A stretch of 64,000 nt of DNA, taken from positions 186,001 through 250,000 of the forward strand of contig NW_020194667.1 of NCBI RefSeq assembly GCF_002865645.1, written 5' to 3'. This stretch comes from Hyaloscypha bicolor E. Lineage: Eukaryota; Ascomycota; Leotiomycetes; Helotiales; Hyaloscyphaceae. The notes beneath the pieces were generated by a model that was not told the DNA's origin, ran no database searches, and saw only the letters and a program-made list of their open reading frames with translations. The translations under genes and the position numbers were made by a program. Of this stretch, positions 36,631 to 48,979 are shown in pieces (positions within the stretch are counted from its first letter, which is position 1; each line of letters begins with the position of its first letter).

Positions 36631-38541
36631 ATGCTGATTCTGCAAGCCATTTGCGTTGGTGCTGTCATCCTTGGCTGCTGCTGGATCAAAGTGACAAAGG
36701 CGGTCCCCGGCGCTCCATTTAGTCTGCCTAAAGGACCACAGCCTTTTCCATTCTTCGGAAATCTCTGGACCATCTACACTCTCAATTCAAGTCCCCGGGA
36801 GCTATGCCGCCGCTTCAAAGCTCAGTACGGAGACATGACCACAGTATGGATGGGGTCATGGCCGACCGTCTTCCTCAACAGTCCTCAGGTTGCGCATGAA
36901 CTTTTGCACAAGGTTTTGTTGTACACCAAGGTCGAGTCTTCCAATCTCATGCTGACCATTCAGGCTGGAGCCCCATACACAGCGTCGAGGCCCATGCACA
37001 ATCGTGTCCGTCATGAGAAGTTGCCTGACAGGATTGTTGTTAGTCCGGCAAATCTTGACTTTCGAGAGCAGCGTAAGATGTATAATACCATATTGTCCAA
37101 ACCAGCTTCGGCTGCTTTTCACAAAAGTTCCGACCTCGAATCGTTGCTTATGCTCGAGTATCTCATTAATGAATCATCCAGCTTCTTATTTCATTGCGAG
37201 CGATTTGCAGTCAACGTTGTTTTTCAGGTTATGTATGGTCGTCGACTGGGCCGTGAGGAGGACCACGAGATTGCCGCTTTATACGAGATTTGGAAGAAAA
37301 TGTATTTATGTATGCACGCCCTGATCATTAATGTTCCTTTCATTAATAGTGATTTGTACTAGACTTTCTCCCAGGCGCCTGCATATTTGACGTTTTCCCG
37401 GTTCTTCTGAGATTACCACAGTGGTTACAGCCTTGGAATTGGATTTTCTCAATTCTCAAGCGGAGAGAAGCCTCAATTGAGAGGAAGTACTTTGAGGAAG
37501 TGAAGCGGGAGGCTGCAGCCTTCCAAAACCTTGACTGTTTTGCAAACAAGCTTCGAGAGGTATGGGAAGAGCATTACCATTACATCTTTGGATGTCAGCT
37601 GATTACCTGCTCCAGAAGAAAGGATCTGATAGCGCTGACGATGAGGTGAGTATGAATATGCTTGCAATGCTTCTAGGTGCTGGATCAGATACCACCAGTG
37701 CAATGATGCAGCTTTTCTTTAAGTCGATGGCTTTGCATCCTGAGAAAGTGGCTATGGCCCATGCAGGTATTTCGCCTTGCCTTCGCCCACAATTTTTGAG
37801 TCTGACATGACTCTAGAGCTTGACAACGTCGTCGGCTCCAAGCGTCTGCCTGTCTACGAGGATGCCCAGAATCTGCCTTATATTTGCGCTTTAATCAAAG
37901 AGGTCCATCGATGGGCACCAATTGCAGTTGTAGGTATGTATAGATAGGTTTTTCTGAAGGTATTTAGATTGATACAGTTATAGGCATTCCACACGCAACC
38001 ACGAAAGTCTTGAGTTATCGAGGCTACACATTTCCTACCGGTACTATCTTGTTCCCCAACATTCCGGCCCTGAATATGGACGATAGACAATATGCAGATC
38101 CATGCACCTTTGAACCGCTTCGCTTCATAGAAGACGGTCAAGATTCTGTATCTTCGGCTCGGTCTAATAGTTACGAAGACCGTGATCACTTCAACTATGG
38201 GTTTGGACGCCGCTTCTGCCCTGGGGTTCATGTTGCCGAACATGCTATCTTCATAGCTGTATCGCGCATTCTCTGGGCTTTCAACCTTGAGCAGATTCCA
38301 GGCTGCCAGATTCACATGCATGAAGAAAGACGTATGCTACCTCTTGAAGCTCAAAATTGGTGAAAAGGCTGACCACAATTCAGGCGGGCTCTTGAAAAAA
38401 CCTAAACCATTCAAGATGTCCATTGCTCCAAGAAATCAGCAAAAGTCAGCTCTCATTCTTAGACAAATCAGAAGAGAGAAAGGTCACATGGGGTTAGATG
38501 GTAGCAGGGAGATGGCTTATGCGGACCTTAATTGGGTGTAA
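36631..38541 (+). CDS. cytochrome P450 monooxygenase
   Basis: Six exons restore one frame of 545 residues: 36631-37309, 37375-37559, 37616-37766, 37817-37933, 37984-38331 and 38384-38541. The introns (50-65 nt) all have GT-AG ends. Features in order: an N-terminal membrane anchor (MLILQAICVGAVILGCCWI), a proline-rich hinge (LPKGPQPFPFFGNLW), I-helix AGSDTTS near residue 310, ExxR in LIKEVHRW near 370, and the PERF-like CTFEPLRFIED. The heme loop is FGRRFCPGVHVAE with the thiolate Cys near 456. It resembles the O-methylsterigmatocystin oxidoreductase-like group of fungal P450s. It should oxidise a small hydrophobic substrate at the ER; the substrate is unknown. No polyketide or peptide synthase is in the window, so any cluster is small or lies beyond it. 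Confidence 0.94.
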
Positions 38542-39130
38542 GGTGAAGAAGTGACACCGTTTTCAATTCACACACCGGTTTCAACGTAGCAAAAGCAAAA
38601 GCCTTATGGCCCCCATAATAATTTTTTTCCGGCCAAGGTTTGCCGCTTGCATGAGCGCCAAGAATTAATTACCAGACTTTCAGCCTCAGCTGCTACCACC
38701 CGCCGGGTGGCTGAGAGGTGTTTCATCCCACGATGTCAAGACGGCTCGTCAGCCTTACATTCTTGCTTTTACCACGCGGCCACCAGGTAGAGGCCCCGGA
38801 TCATTACCTTTTGGGGTCACATCAGACTTCAAGGCTCTCAGAATAGCTGTCAGTGCGGCGCTTTAGCCTGTCACTCGTAGGGGCTAACCCTCGCCACGAA
38901 AAGCAGCCCAATGACAACTTCAGAATCATGCAAGCCACCATCCATCACGATCTGCTCTTCTTCAATCGATTCCGTCGGGACCGATACCTAGCGGTGGCAA
39001 ACGCTGGGTGAGACCGGCCATTAGGCAAGTATGATATAAATGTAGAGAAAGAGTTCGCTGCAGACATGAATTTTTTTTTCAAACTCTTTCACAAACTAAA
39101 CCGCTTGTTTTCAAGGTTTTCAAGCACCGA
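38542..39130. other. intergenic region
   Basis: Between the P450 and the next membrane-protein gene. A GATATAAAT stretch near 39030, about 100 bases before the next ATG, may be a TATA element. Nothing else recognised. Confidence 0.45.
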
Positions 39131-40390
39131 ATGTCACTTCTTCAAAATGCAACGATTGCAGATACTAGCAAGCTTGGATGGGTTAGGCAACCAAATCACC
39201 GTGGAACCATCGACATCATCTGGGCCTGCCTTCTCCTCATATTCATCAGCACCTGGACGGTCCTCCACATCAATTTGCCAGCGCCAGGAGAAAGTTACTG
39301 GAGCATACAGCTCCGGAAAGCACGCTGGTCAGCGTTTCTGCTATACGCTCCGGAAGTGATGACCATGATAGCAGCTTGCCAGCGAGCATCTGCGCGAACG
39401 TCCGTAGAGAACATGCATGCTCTAGGTGCCAAACACTGGACAGTCGTCCATGGGCTCTTCGCAGAGAGTGGCGGTTTCGTCCTGCATTCTCCTGACATGC
39501 CTCCTTTCCCCATCAACAATCGTGCCATATACTATCTGGCTGGTAAAAGTTATATTGAGGTACCGTCGGTGACGAAGGATGAGATTCAAGACCACAGCAA
39601 GAAGGATCGAGTTGCGAAGGTGGTAGCAATCGTTCAAGGCACATACATGATCGCTCAGTGCATCGCAAGAGCCATCCAGCACATGCAGATCAGCAATCTC
39701 GAGCTGGTGACAGTGGCCTTTGTTGGCTGCACATGCGTTACCTTTTTCCTCTGGATCGACAAGCCTTGCGGTGTCGAGAAAGCCATCGATATCTTCACTA
39801 CCGTTCATATCAGGACAATAATCGTTGCAGCTGGAGATGTTGCCGCCGCACCGTATGGCGATACGCCCCTGGATTTTGTCGAGCAGCCTGGGTGGCAGCA
39901 ATGGAGACGAAGAGAAAGGTTCCGGAAGGTCGGGATTCCAGTTAGACCTCTCGAGCGGATTCCCAACGACTACGTCGTGCCACCGCTGACTCTCCGGCTT
40001 GCCGTGCCTCTCTGGGGCTTGACCGTACTGCACGCCGCGACCCACATTCTTGCTTGGGACTTCCCATTCCCAACAACCTTCGAGCTGTGGCTTTGGCGTG
40101 CCGCCAGCCTGGCTATGACGGCAGTCATGATCGTCTGGGGGTTTGCGGAAGTCTTGTCTGTCAAGCCGGGATTCGACTACACGATGACGTTGTTGGGGAT
40201 TTGGGAGAAGAGAGCTAGCAAGGACACCTTTTTTCGCAACTGGGCTGTTGATGGGCCGGGAACGTGCAGTGCGATACTTTACGGCATCGCTAGAACAATA
40301 ATCATTATTGAAACATTTGCAAGTTTGCGGCTAATGGATGCTTCGGCATATGATACTGTAAATTGGACGCAATTTCTACCACATGTGTAG
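39131..40390 (+). CDS. multi-pass membrane protein, fungal family of unknown function
   Basis: Single-exon ORF of 419 residues starting MSLLQNATIADTSKLGWVRQ. Hydrophobic segments include DIIWACLLLIFISTWTVLHI, LELVTVAFVGCTCVTFFLWI, LAVPLWGLTVLHAATHILAW and LAMTAVMIVWGFAEVL. The pattern I-W-x-C-L...W-T-x-x-H-[IL]-N-[LV]-P near the start, W-T-x-x-H-x-x-F-A-x-x-G-G-F and L-W-x-D-K-P in the middle belong to a widespread fungal family without known function. It lies on the P450 strand, about 590 bases downstream. Co-function with the P450 is only a guess. Confidence 0.88.
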   Translation: MSLLQNATIADTSKLGWVRQPNHRGTIDIIWACLLLIFISTWTVLHINLPAPGESYWSIQLRKARWSAFLLYAPEVMTMIAACQRASARTSVENMHALGAKHWTVVHGLFAESGGFVLHSPDMPPFPINNRAIYYLAGKSYIEVPSVTKDEIQDHSKKDRVAKVVAIVQGTYMIAQCIARAIQHMQISNLELVTVAFVGCTCVTFFLWIDKPCGVEKAIDIFTTVHIRTIIVAAGDVAAAPYGDTPLDFVEQPGWQQWRRRERFRKVGIPVRPLERIPNDYVVPPLTLRLAVPLWGLTVLHAATHILAWDFPFPTTFELWLWRAASLAMTAVMIVWGFAEVLSVKPGFDYTMTLLGIWEKRASKDTFFRNWAVDGPGTCSAILYGIARTIIIIETFASLRLMDASAYDTVNWTQFLPHV

Positions 40391-40901
40391 GTAAAGTTGG
40401 TTAATAAAAAATATATAATTTTTTTTTTCTGAAATGGGGATTTTGAAATCTTTTATCTCGCATCGTTGGTAGGTTATGTGTTCGACCTTGCTATTCTGCT
40501 ATGCGTTGTATGTTGTCAATGTCTCCAGCGGGCTAACAGCCTAATAGCATTGGAGGACCACATCGCGGGTTCAAATATGTCAGAACAAGGATGGCTGGCC
40601 AAGAGATTGAGATTCTCATGGATAAGAGTCCCCAGCTCACGGAGTGCTACGAAGGACGCAGAATGTCTGCGATCTCTGGCATTCTATTCTCGTAGTCTCG
40701 TGCTGCCACCCCTTATTAATCCCACTATGGCCCCCACCCCCACCATAGACAAAGGGCATTTAGCCTCTGGGTGCCTCGAATTGGGTAAGATCCGCGGACC
40801 GCGCGACAAGGGAGTCGCTCCCCCGAGCCAAATGAGGCTGCATGCATATATGCACATGGCCGATTGTGGGCTTCCTCATGAGACATTGGCTGCTTGATAT
40901 A
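40391..40901. other. intergenic region left of the Tc1/mariner element
   Basis: A 143-codon plus-strand ORF (40466-40897) is open but shows no domain and ends at the transposon edge, so I do not count it as a gene. Short A and T runs at 40407-40430 probably belong to the 3' end of the upstream gene. Confidence 0.45.
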
Positions 40902-42286
40902 ACCGAAGTCCCTATCAAAAGCACGACCCCACCAAAAGCACGTTTTACATAAAAATAGTTTAATTAATTAAAGAATAACCACTTTATAAAATGATCTAAT
41001 TTTTTAAATATAGGATCTTTCAAATAGTTAGAATATACTTTGTATATTATATAATCAAAATACTTAATACTTCTTAATATAATAAGCTTTTTCTTATTTT
41101 AGTTATATATAATAAATACTAATATAATTTTTATATTATATAATATTATAAAGTAAAAAAATTCTAGATTTACTATTTTATAATATTATAATTAAGATAT
41201 ATATTAAAATTATATATATTATAAGTATAAAAGGCTTAATTATAAAACTAATAATTTAAAATTTTAAAATTTTAATTTTTTTAATTTTTAATTTTAAATA
41301 AAAAAGTATTTATAAGATATAAAAATAAGATATAAAGTTATATATAATATCTTATATAAGAACTGATATTTTAAATATAAAAATCATAATTATTAAAGCT
41401 TTATATAAATAAATATAATAAATATATATATTATTAATTACTTAATATCGAATTTATAAATATTATATTAATATATATAAGAATCTCTTTATTATTTTTA
41501 TTTAATTATGTCTTAAAGTTATATTTATAATAAAAAGTTTATACTATTTTTATTAATATCTTATAAATTAATAATAATTAAGAGATTTATATATTAAATA
41601 ATTAAAAAAAGCTTATATAAAATTATAATAAAGATATTACTTAAAGAATATTTAAATAAAATCTATTAAAATAAATATTAGCTTAAAGAAATCATAATTA
41701 TTATATAAGATTATTAATAAAGTTAATATTATTAGTTTTTTATAATATCTTAAAATACGATATTTTCAAAATTATAAAATTAAATATATAAAGAGCTTTT
41801 AATAAAGATTAACTAATAAATAGATATCTTATATATAATATTAGAAATAAAATTAATAATTTTTATTATATATACTTTATTAGCTTTTATTTTATAAAAA
41901 GTTTTTTAAAAAAAATATTTTTGTAAAAAAATTAACTTAAACTTGGATTTTATTTAGAAATAATAGGTTTTAATAAATTATTTCTATATATTTTAAGTTA
42001 CTATAACAAATAAAATATAACTTATATAATTTTATATTATTTTTTATATTTATTATTAAAATATATTAAAAGTTAATAAATTAAATAAAATATATATCTT
42101 TTGAAATATTTTCTTTAATTATACAAAATACTTTATTATTATTTTATTTTATTATTTTATTATATATATAGAGCTCATATATGAAATATTATATAAAACG
42201 GATTTATAGTTATCTAATTATTAAGAAATAAAAAATTCGCTAAATCGTGCTTTTGGTGGGGTCGTGCTTTTGGTAGGGAGTTCGGT
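40902..42286. mobile_element. Tc1/mariner-type DNA transposon with intact ends and AT-rich interior
   Basis: Terminal inverted repeats of about 41 bp (40902-40942 and 42246-42286) begin ACCGAA and contain CAAAAGCACG twice; they differ at two positions. TA flanks both ends (40900-40901, 42287-42288), the Tc1/mariner target duplication. At 1385 bp the size fits a Fot1/pogo-like element with a single transposase, but the interior is almost pure A and T with stops everywhere and no DDE motif that I can read. The change from normal to AT-rich sequence is abrupt at both inner edges of the repeats. Confidence 0.88.
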
Positions 42287-42288
42287 TA

Positions 42289-42598
42289 CGCCTTCCAAGC
42301 GGGTTAGGTCCTTCCACCTCCCGAGCGGTTAAGGCTCAAACACGATAAGGCGACCACACAAACCTTGCCTGCGCGGAAGGATCCTACCTGTGCAGCTCCT
42401 TTACAGCTATCCCATCACTTCATCCAAACAAGCCAACAAAGGAAGCTCGCGAGACAAAACTGCTATGCGTTATATTATCTAATACACGGCCTAAGAAACT
42501 CCTACCACGAGGCTGTTATCTTACCAGACTTGTGCTTCGATTCTACTGGTTTCCTATCCGAGACTTCGGACTACCGCAGCTTCTGCTGTGTCGACACC
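42289..42598. other. upstream region of the oxysterol-binding protein gene
   Basis: GC-balanced. An upstream reading frame is open from 42365 into the gene's first exon, but the ATG at 42599 gives the family-like start. No other signal recognised. Confidence 0.45.
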
Positions 42599-43998
42599 AT
42601 GTCTCATCATTCGCACTTTCGAGACTTCATCACTGTAAATTATATTCTTGAATGCCTGTTCAAGTAGAGCCTACAAGTTTGATTCTCGTATACTAACCCT
42701 GCTCCAACTGTAGTTCCTAAGTACGATCAGTGGTGATATTGCCAATGTGACCGCACCGCCATTCTTTCTCGCCCCGGTTTCTGTCGTTGAAGTAGGCTCT
42801 TGTTGGACCGAACGACCTTTAGTATTTATATCCGCCACACGCGAGACTGATCCGGAAACTCGGGCTCTGCGGGTGCTTCAATGGATCCTGTGCTCCCTGA
42901 GATCTCAATTCTACATAGGCCAAGGGGATAAGGCTGGCTTGAAAAAGCCTCTCAATGCTTTTCTGGGTGAGATATTTCAAGGTCAATGGACCGACGGCAC
43001 TTCCACGGCTAGGATGATCTGTGAGCAAGTCAGGTAAGCCTGATCCTCCTGCTAGCTGCTTTTCACAGTGAAAAAATACACCTTGCAATTTAAAAGGACT
43101 AATCGATAAGTAGTCACCACCCCCCTATCACAGCATGTTATATGTGGGATGATGAGCACCAGATTCGAGTAAGAGTGTTTGAGATTCCATAGCAATGTGC
43201 TTGAAGCTGACAATTCAATAGGGAGAAGGCTACACTAGAGTTGAAATGAACTTCTCAGGCAATCTGAACATCAAGCAAACAGGCCACGCAATAGTCCACT
43301 TGGACAAGTACAATGAGCATTATTTGGTCCCCATGCCGAACTGCAAGGTCCGAGGTTTTCTCTCCGCCAGCCTATATCCGGAAATCTACGGAACGTACTA
43401 CCTCACCTCATCCACAGGCTTCACCTCGCAAATCACGTTCTCCGGCAAAGGGTTCTTCTCAGGGGCCCGGAACAGCTTCGAAGCTAAACTATACCGAACG
43501 GATGACGAGAAGAAGGAGCCGCTATACACGGCACGCGGGCAATGGAGCGACCGCTTCGTCATCATGGACACCAGAGGCATCAAAGAACCTATTATCTGCG
43601 AACCTGGCGCGGTTCCAGCCTCCAAGCTTGAAGTCGCACCTCTGGAGGCCCAGGATGCGTGGGAGACGCGCAAGGCATGGCAACACGTCCTTGCCGCATT
43701 GAGAGGAAACGACATGCAAGGCATCGTGAAGGAGAAAACAAAAGTGGAAGAGGCACAACGAGCGATGCGCAGGGAAGAGGCTGCTGCAGGAAAGGTGTGG
43801 GAGCCGAAGTTCTTCTCTTCGTCGGAGGACAGTCCGCTTTTCCATGAGCTTGCTGCAGGCACACCTTGGGCGCTGGAGGCGGAGCGCACGAAAGGCGTGT
43901 GGACCTTTGACCAAGAGAAATCGAAGACCGCTGTGAAGCCATATCATGGTGAATTGACTCCGTTGGGAGTACTGAAGGGAGCGGATGAAAGCTCGTAA
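42599..43998 (+). CDS. oxysterol-binding protein, Kes1/Osh4-like
   Basis: Four exons, 42599-42634, 42714-43033, 43114-43168 and 43222-43998, give 395 residues; introns are 79, 80 and 53 nt with GT-AG ends. The short form has only the OSBP-related domain, as in yeast Osh4 (434 residues). Features: the N-terminal lid region FLSTISGDIANVTAPPFFLA, KPLNAFLGEIFQGQW, and the family signature EQVSHHPP split across intron 2. These are followed by ITACYMW, GHAIVHLDKYNEHYLVPMPN, SGKGFFSGARNSF and a C-terminal W-x-F-D-x-x-K helix. The family exchanges sterols for phosphatidylinositol 4-phosphate between membranes. Nothing suggests loss of function. Confidence 0.93.
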
Positions 43999-44628
43999 GG
44001 TGTAGGTTCTATGGTTGTGCCCCTTTTTCTAAGCGAGACCGCAGCAAAGTCTCGATAAAGCCAGTTTTCTTTCACCGGTAGGTACATAAAGCATCTTGTT
44101 CGGAATATAAAGGCCACGACTGGATATTAGCGTGCTCGTCCCAGCTATCCAATCAAACAAAAATGGCATCAAATACTCGTCATCGTGCTCGGATATTAGC
44201 ATCCGCGCACCCCCCTCCCCCAATTCCAGTCCCCTTAGTAGAGCATACGCCATTGCTCGTCGTACACTTAGGGCCTGGGTCTGCGACGACTCAACACCTC
44301 CTCGTGTACTTTCCTACAGTACCAAGTATCTATTCTTGGTGACCAAACAGTATATCTCTACGAACTCAATATCCACGAGCCCGTGATCCTCAACTCCACG
44401 GTTTTCACAGCGCTCAAAACCTCATCGCATCGCCACTTCTTCGTCGAGGATATGAACCATGCCCACTAAGTCTCTCTATTCTCTGGGGATTGTCCTCTGC
44501 AAACACAGAACATTCCCATGCGGGGAGACGGTCGTCCCCATTGCTGGCCGGTGGCGTCTGGAGGCATTCCAGTTGAAGGTTGGCTGATGAGTCGATGATC
44601 CGTGAGTGTGCAAAAGCGCTTCGAACAT
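43999..44628. other. convergent intergenic region
   Basis: Between the ends of the oxysterol-binding gene and the GH72 relic. Only short unsupported ORFs are seen. Confidence 0.45.
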
Positions 44629-45985
44629 TCAAGTTTTCGAAGGACCTTCCCTCTTTGCAAGCAACTCCGCCTTCTTCGCTTGCAACGCAGCCTTCTCTTC
44701 CTTGAGCGCTCGAATCCGCTCCGACTCTGCAATTTGAGCATCGATTCTGCTCTCTTCGGCTTCAATTCTCCTCAACTCATCCTCTACCTCGTTCTTGGAG
44801 AGAACAGGGACTTCCTGTGCTTTTGCATGTGCCCCATTTTCGGCGTCTATGGGTGACCCTTCAGAGTGCCACGGTGCATTGGCCCAGCTGGGGGATGTTG
44901 TACTGGCAGGTGCGGCATGTCTCGGGATTGCAGATGCAAAGGCCTTGGGTTGTGAAGCTGAGCTGACATTTGGTGTTGCTGGGCTTGTTGATAGTTCCGC
45001 TGCCGTCAAGATTCCAGGAGCTGGATGCGATTTAGAGAATGTGGAGCTTCCTAGTTCGGCTGGAAAGTGGTTGATGACGCGAGTTCGGATGCATCAGGGT
45101 GAACTTCTTGCACGGACATTGACGAGTTGTCATGCTCATGTTTTGTGGGCGGTGTGCCGACTTCGAGCCCCTCAGGACTGAGATCGAGAGGAGCTTTCGG
45201 AGCAAGATTTCGTCTTCGGCGCCAGAGAAGGAAGGCCGCCAGCATGATAGCAACAACGATGAAGATTAGGCCTACAGCAATTCCTGCTTTAGCACCGGTA
45301 GAGAGTCCTGTGCTAGTTTGGCCACGGGAGTCGGAAGTATCGGTATTGGATGAGGCCGTTGAACTTGTTCCCGAGGAAAATGTGGGCAACCCTTGAGTAG
45401 ACCCAGTTTTGGTCTTCGACCCGCTACTTGAACTTGTGACAGCTACAGCCTGTAAGAGTGTCGAGAGCTTCACGTCACCGTGAACCAACCACCCGCCGGA
45501 GGTAAAGGTGGGACAGGCGGGTATTGAAACTTTGCGGTCATAGCTGGTGATCGGCGTTCCAGTTGGGTTCAAAGTCGCCCATTGGCTTTGGAGATTTGTG
45601 AAGTCCGGAGCCTTTGGCTTTGGCGTCCCGCTTGTCGCACTGGAAGCGCCGTATGAGCCAATACCATAATCGTTTGCTTCCATGCTCCATTCATAGATAA
45701 TTGCTCCCGACCATTCACCATTCATCTGAGGCCCGAAAACTGCGGCTTGGTCCTTGAACAAGCGAGGTGGATTTAAGTTGCATCCAGTCTCAAAGAAGAA
45801 AATCGGAACAGGGTATCCAGAGGCATTTGCGTAGACATTATTGTATCCCGACGTGGTGAACGATGACGGATCGCACCCAGAGTACTGATTTTGCCCGAAA
45901 AAGTCGATAGAATCAGAGCCGCAAGCTAAATATTTTTGGAGATACGGACTCAGAGCAAAATTTTTAAAGAATTTCGAAAATTAAT
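44629..45985 (-). pseudogene. GH72 beta-1,3-glucanosyltransferase (Gas/Gel-like), 5'-truncated and frameshifted
   Basis: Reading leftward from about 45985: LSPYLQKYLACGSDSIDFFG, QNQYSGCDPSSF, PIFFFETGCN and GEWSGAIIYEWSMEANDYG are the second half of a GH72 catalytic domain, including the FFETGC region that holds the nucleophile Glu. A Ser/Thr-rich stalk, one transmembrane helix (AGIAVGLIFIVVAIMLAAFL), an RRRR stop-transfer and a cytoplasmic tail follow. The frame stops at 45051, but a neighbouring frame from about 45070 continues the tail (FPAELGSSTFSKSHPAPG) into a coiled coil (EDELRRIEAEESRIDAQI) ending at 44629, so one indel is likely. The signal peptide and first catalytic half are missing; the sequence turns AT-rich exactly there. 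The family remodels cell-wall beta-1,3-glucan. Confidence 0.85.
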
Positions 45986-48979
45986 ATTATATAAAGAAAA
46001 TAGTATTTATTATAATTTTTTAATAATTATAAAAAATAATACTAGTTTAATAATATTTTAAAAGCAAATTTTAAACTTTAGTTTTAGTTCTAATTTCTTT
46101 TAGATCTAGAAATTAATAATTATATTATTAATTATATTATTTTAAATACTAGCTAGGTAATTTTAGATATTTAAAAATTAATATATATTAAAATTAGGGC
46201 CGAATTAATCTTATAAAAAAAAAGAATTATATTATAAATATTTTTAAATAAAATATTTAATATATTAGTAATAAAATTAGGGCTTAATTATTTATAATAA
46301 ATAAAAAAGGCTTTAAAAAAGACTTCTTTATAATAGTAGCTATAATAAAAATAATTCTTATAAAAGAATAATTAAAAGACCTAAAATATAATATATTAAT
46401 AAGAAATTCTTAAAAATTTTAAGAAATATTAGAACTAAATTTAAAGAACTTATATTAATAAAAATACTACTTTTATAATATAAATAATACTTTATAATAC
46501 TTAAATATTAAATAATACTATTATTTCTTTTTAGAAATATATATTATATTAGTTTTTTATTTAGGAATTAAAAGAAATAAAAAGAGAAAAATAAAAGAAA
46601 TTTAGCTTATTATAAATATTTAATAGAATTAGAATTAGTAAATAAAGGTATTATATTAGGTACTTGGTTATTTTATTAAGTCTTTTAAATATTAATTCTA
46701 TTATTATAAAGATATATAAGATTAGATTCTTGTAATTTTTAAAGAAAATTAAAAATAAAAGAAAAATATTTTAGTTTTATATATTATTTTAATATTAAAA
46801 AACAAGCTAGCTCTAGCCTTATATAACTAGTTTAGAGAGAAAAGTAAAGTATTATAGTATTTTAATAGTTTTAGAGAACTCTTTTAGTTTATAGATTATA
46901 GTATTATTATAATTATAATTTACTTTTATTAGCTAGATTAAGTAAGCTATAATTTTAGATATTTTAGAACTGTTTTTCTTTAGGAAGAATATTTGTAATA
47001 TATTTCTCTAATAATTAATAATAGTTTTTCCTAAAATATATCTTAATATTAATAACTTTTTTTGTAGTAGTAATATTCCATAAAAGAGAAGATCTAATTA
47101 TTATAATAGTAGACTTTAATATCTTATTATCTATATAATAATATATTAGATTCTTTTAAGTATATTTCTGTTTTACTAAATAGACCTAACCTAAGCCTCT
47201 TTAGCTCCCAAATATAGCCCCAAGAGATAAAAAGTATATTTGTATTACTCTTTTTTAGCTTTAGTCTTATTTTGCTTTCTTAATAATTATTACTGTTTAT
47301 AGTATAGGCTAAGCTATTATATATTACCTGTCTTCTAATTAGATATTAAGTTTCCGAATTTATAAGATTAAAGCAGAAGGTCTTATAATAAAGAATTCAG
47401 AAGCTAATAATAGGCTTCTAATATATTATTTCTTCTCTAGTTATATATAGATCTTATTTTTTAGGCTTTATTAGTAAGCTATAGAAGTATAGTATTCTTT
47501 TAGTACTAATTCGTTTCTTTTTATATCTGAACTAGAACGGCTATAATATATTACTAAAGTAATACTTGTAATACTCTAGTTATATTATAGAGGCTATGAA
47601 TTTTAATTTATATTTAATTTTTTATAAGACAGATTCTTGGGATATTCTTTAGAAGGGAATTATAATATGAGAAGAAGTCGAGATAATAATAACTAAGTAT
47701 AATTATTCTATTATAATTATAATAGTTTATTTATTTTCCTAATAAGTTCAAATTCTTTTAAAATATAAGATTTCTATAAAATATAAGTATTTATTATATT
47801 TTATAAGCTTAAAACTATTAATAGTTATATTTGGCTTATATTAATTATAAACTAATAATCTTAGTAATAGAGCCAGAATATCTCTTATTTATAATATTTA
47901 ATTTAGTCTTTTATTTATATATATACTTTATTATCTATAGAATTTCTTTGAGGAATTATATTCTACTTTATTCTATATAGTTTAATATAGTTTATTTAGC
48001 TTCCAGAAATAGAATTCCTATATATAAAGTTATAGTAGTAATTCTATTAAATATATATATATAATCTTTAAACCTATACTAAATCTAGCTTCTATTATAT
48101 TTGGGAGAATAGTAATATATTAAAAGAGACAGATCTAAAAGCAGCCTCTTTTAGCTATAGAGAAATACGAAAAGATTTTCTTTAGCCGGAAAATAAATCA
48201 AATAATTTTATTTTAGTTATAATTATAGCTTTAATAAAATTAGTATTTTAGGGCTTTAATCTTAGCAGATTTAGCCGCTCTAATAAAGAGGCTCTAAAGA
48301 TATAAATATTGAATTACTATAAATTCTTTTTTAATCTTTTTATATTACTTTTCTTTTTATTTATTACTAACTTTACTAATATATAGGTTTAAAGCTATCT
48401 AGAAACTAAAAAATAGCTATTCGAAAAATAAGCTTATAAGGCTTAGTAAATATAGCCTTATCTTATATTATATAATTATTTTATATAAAATATTTTTTCG
48501 AGCTTAATATATATTAATAAATAATTATAGTCCTTTAATTATTTGCTTTTAAACTAGTTACTATAATTATCTTTTTCATTACTATTTATAGGAAAGCCAG
48601 GCCTATAGATAACTAGTTTAATACTATTATACTTAGTAAAACCTTTAATATTATAATTAGTCAAATCTCTCTAATTTCCTCCTATAACTTTTGCCTGGCT
48701 AAACTATTATTCTATTTAATTTAGGGCTTAAAGCTTTCTATATAGTATAAATATAAACTAATTTATAAAAGCTCTCTAATATATATATAAATTTAGTAGA
48801 CTAATAATAATAATATAAGTTTATAACTTATAAATAGACTATAAACTAATCTAATTTTAGTAGAAGTAATTACTTATAGGTTATTTCTTTTATTCTTAAA
48901 CCCTAAATAAAAGCTTATTTATATCTCAAAATACTATTAAGATTATTAATTATAATAACTAAGAATCTAACTAGAGTTA

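Noticed and set aside
37310..37374. Apparent premature stop (37360) in the P450 gene
   Set aside because: A 65-nt intron with GTATGC donor and CCCAG acceptor removes it and keeps the frame; likewise the break near 37560 is a 56-nt intron, so the gene is not a pseudogene.
40466..40897. 143-codon ORF beside the Tc1/mariner element
   Set aside because: No domain, no splice signals, and it ends at the transposon border; most likely a chance open frame.
42305..42365. tRNA-like box A (CCGAGCGGTTAAGGC)
   Set aside because: No box B with GGTTCGANNCC follows at the right distance and no cloverleaf can be drawn, so it is not a tRNA gene.
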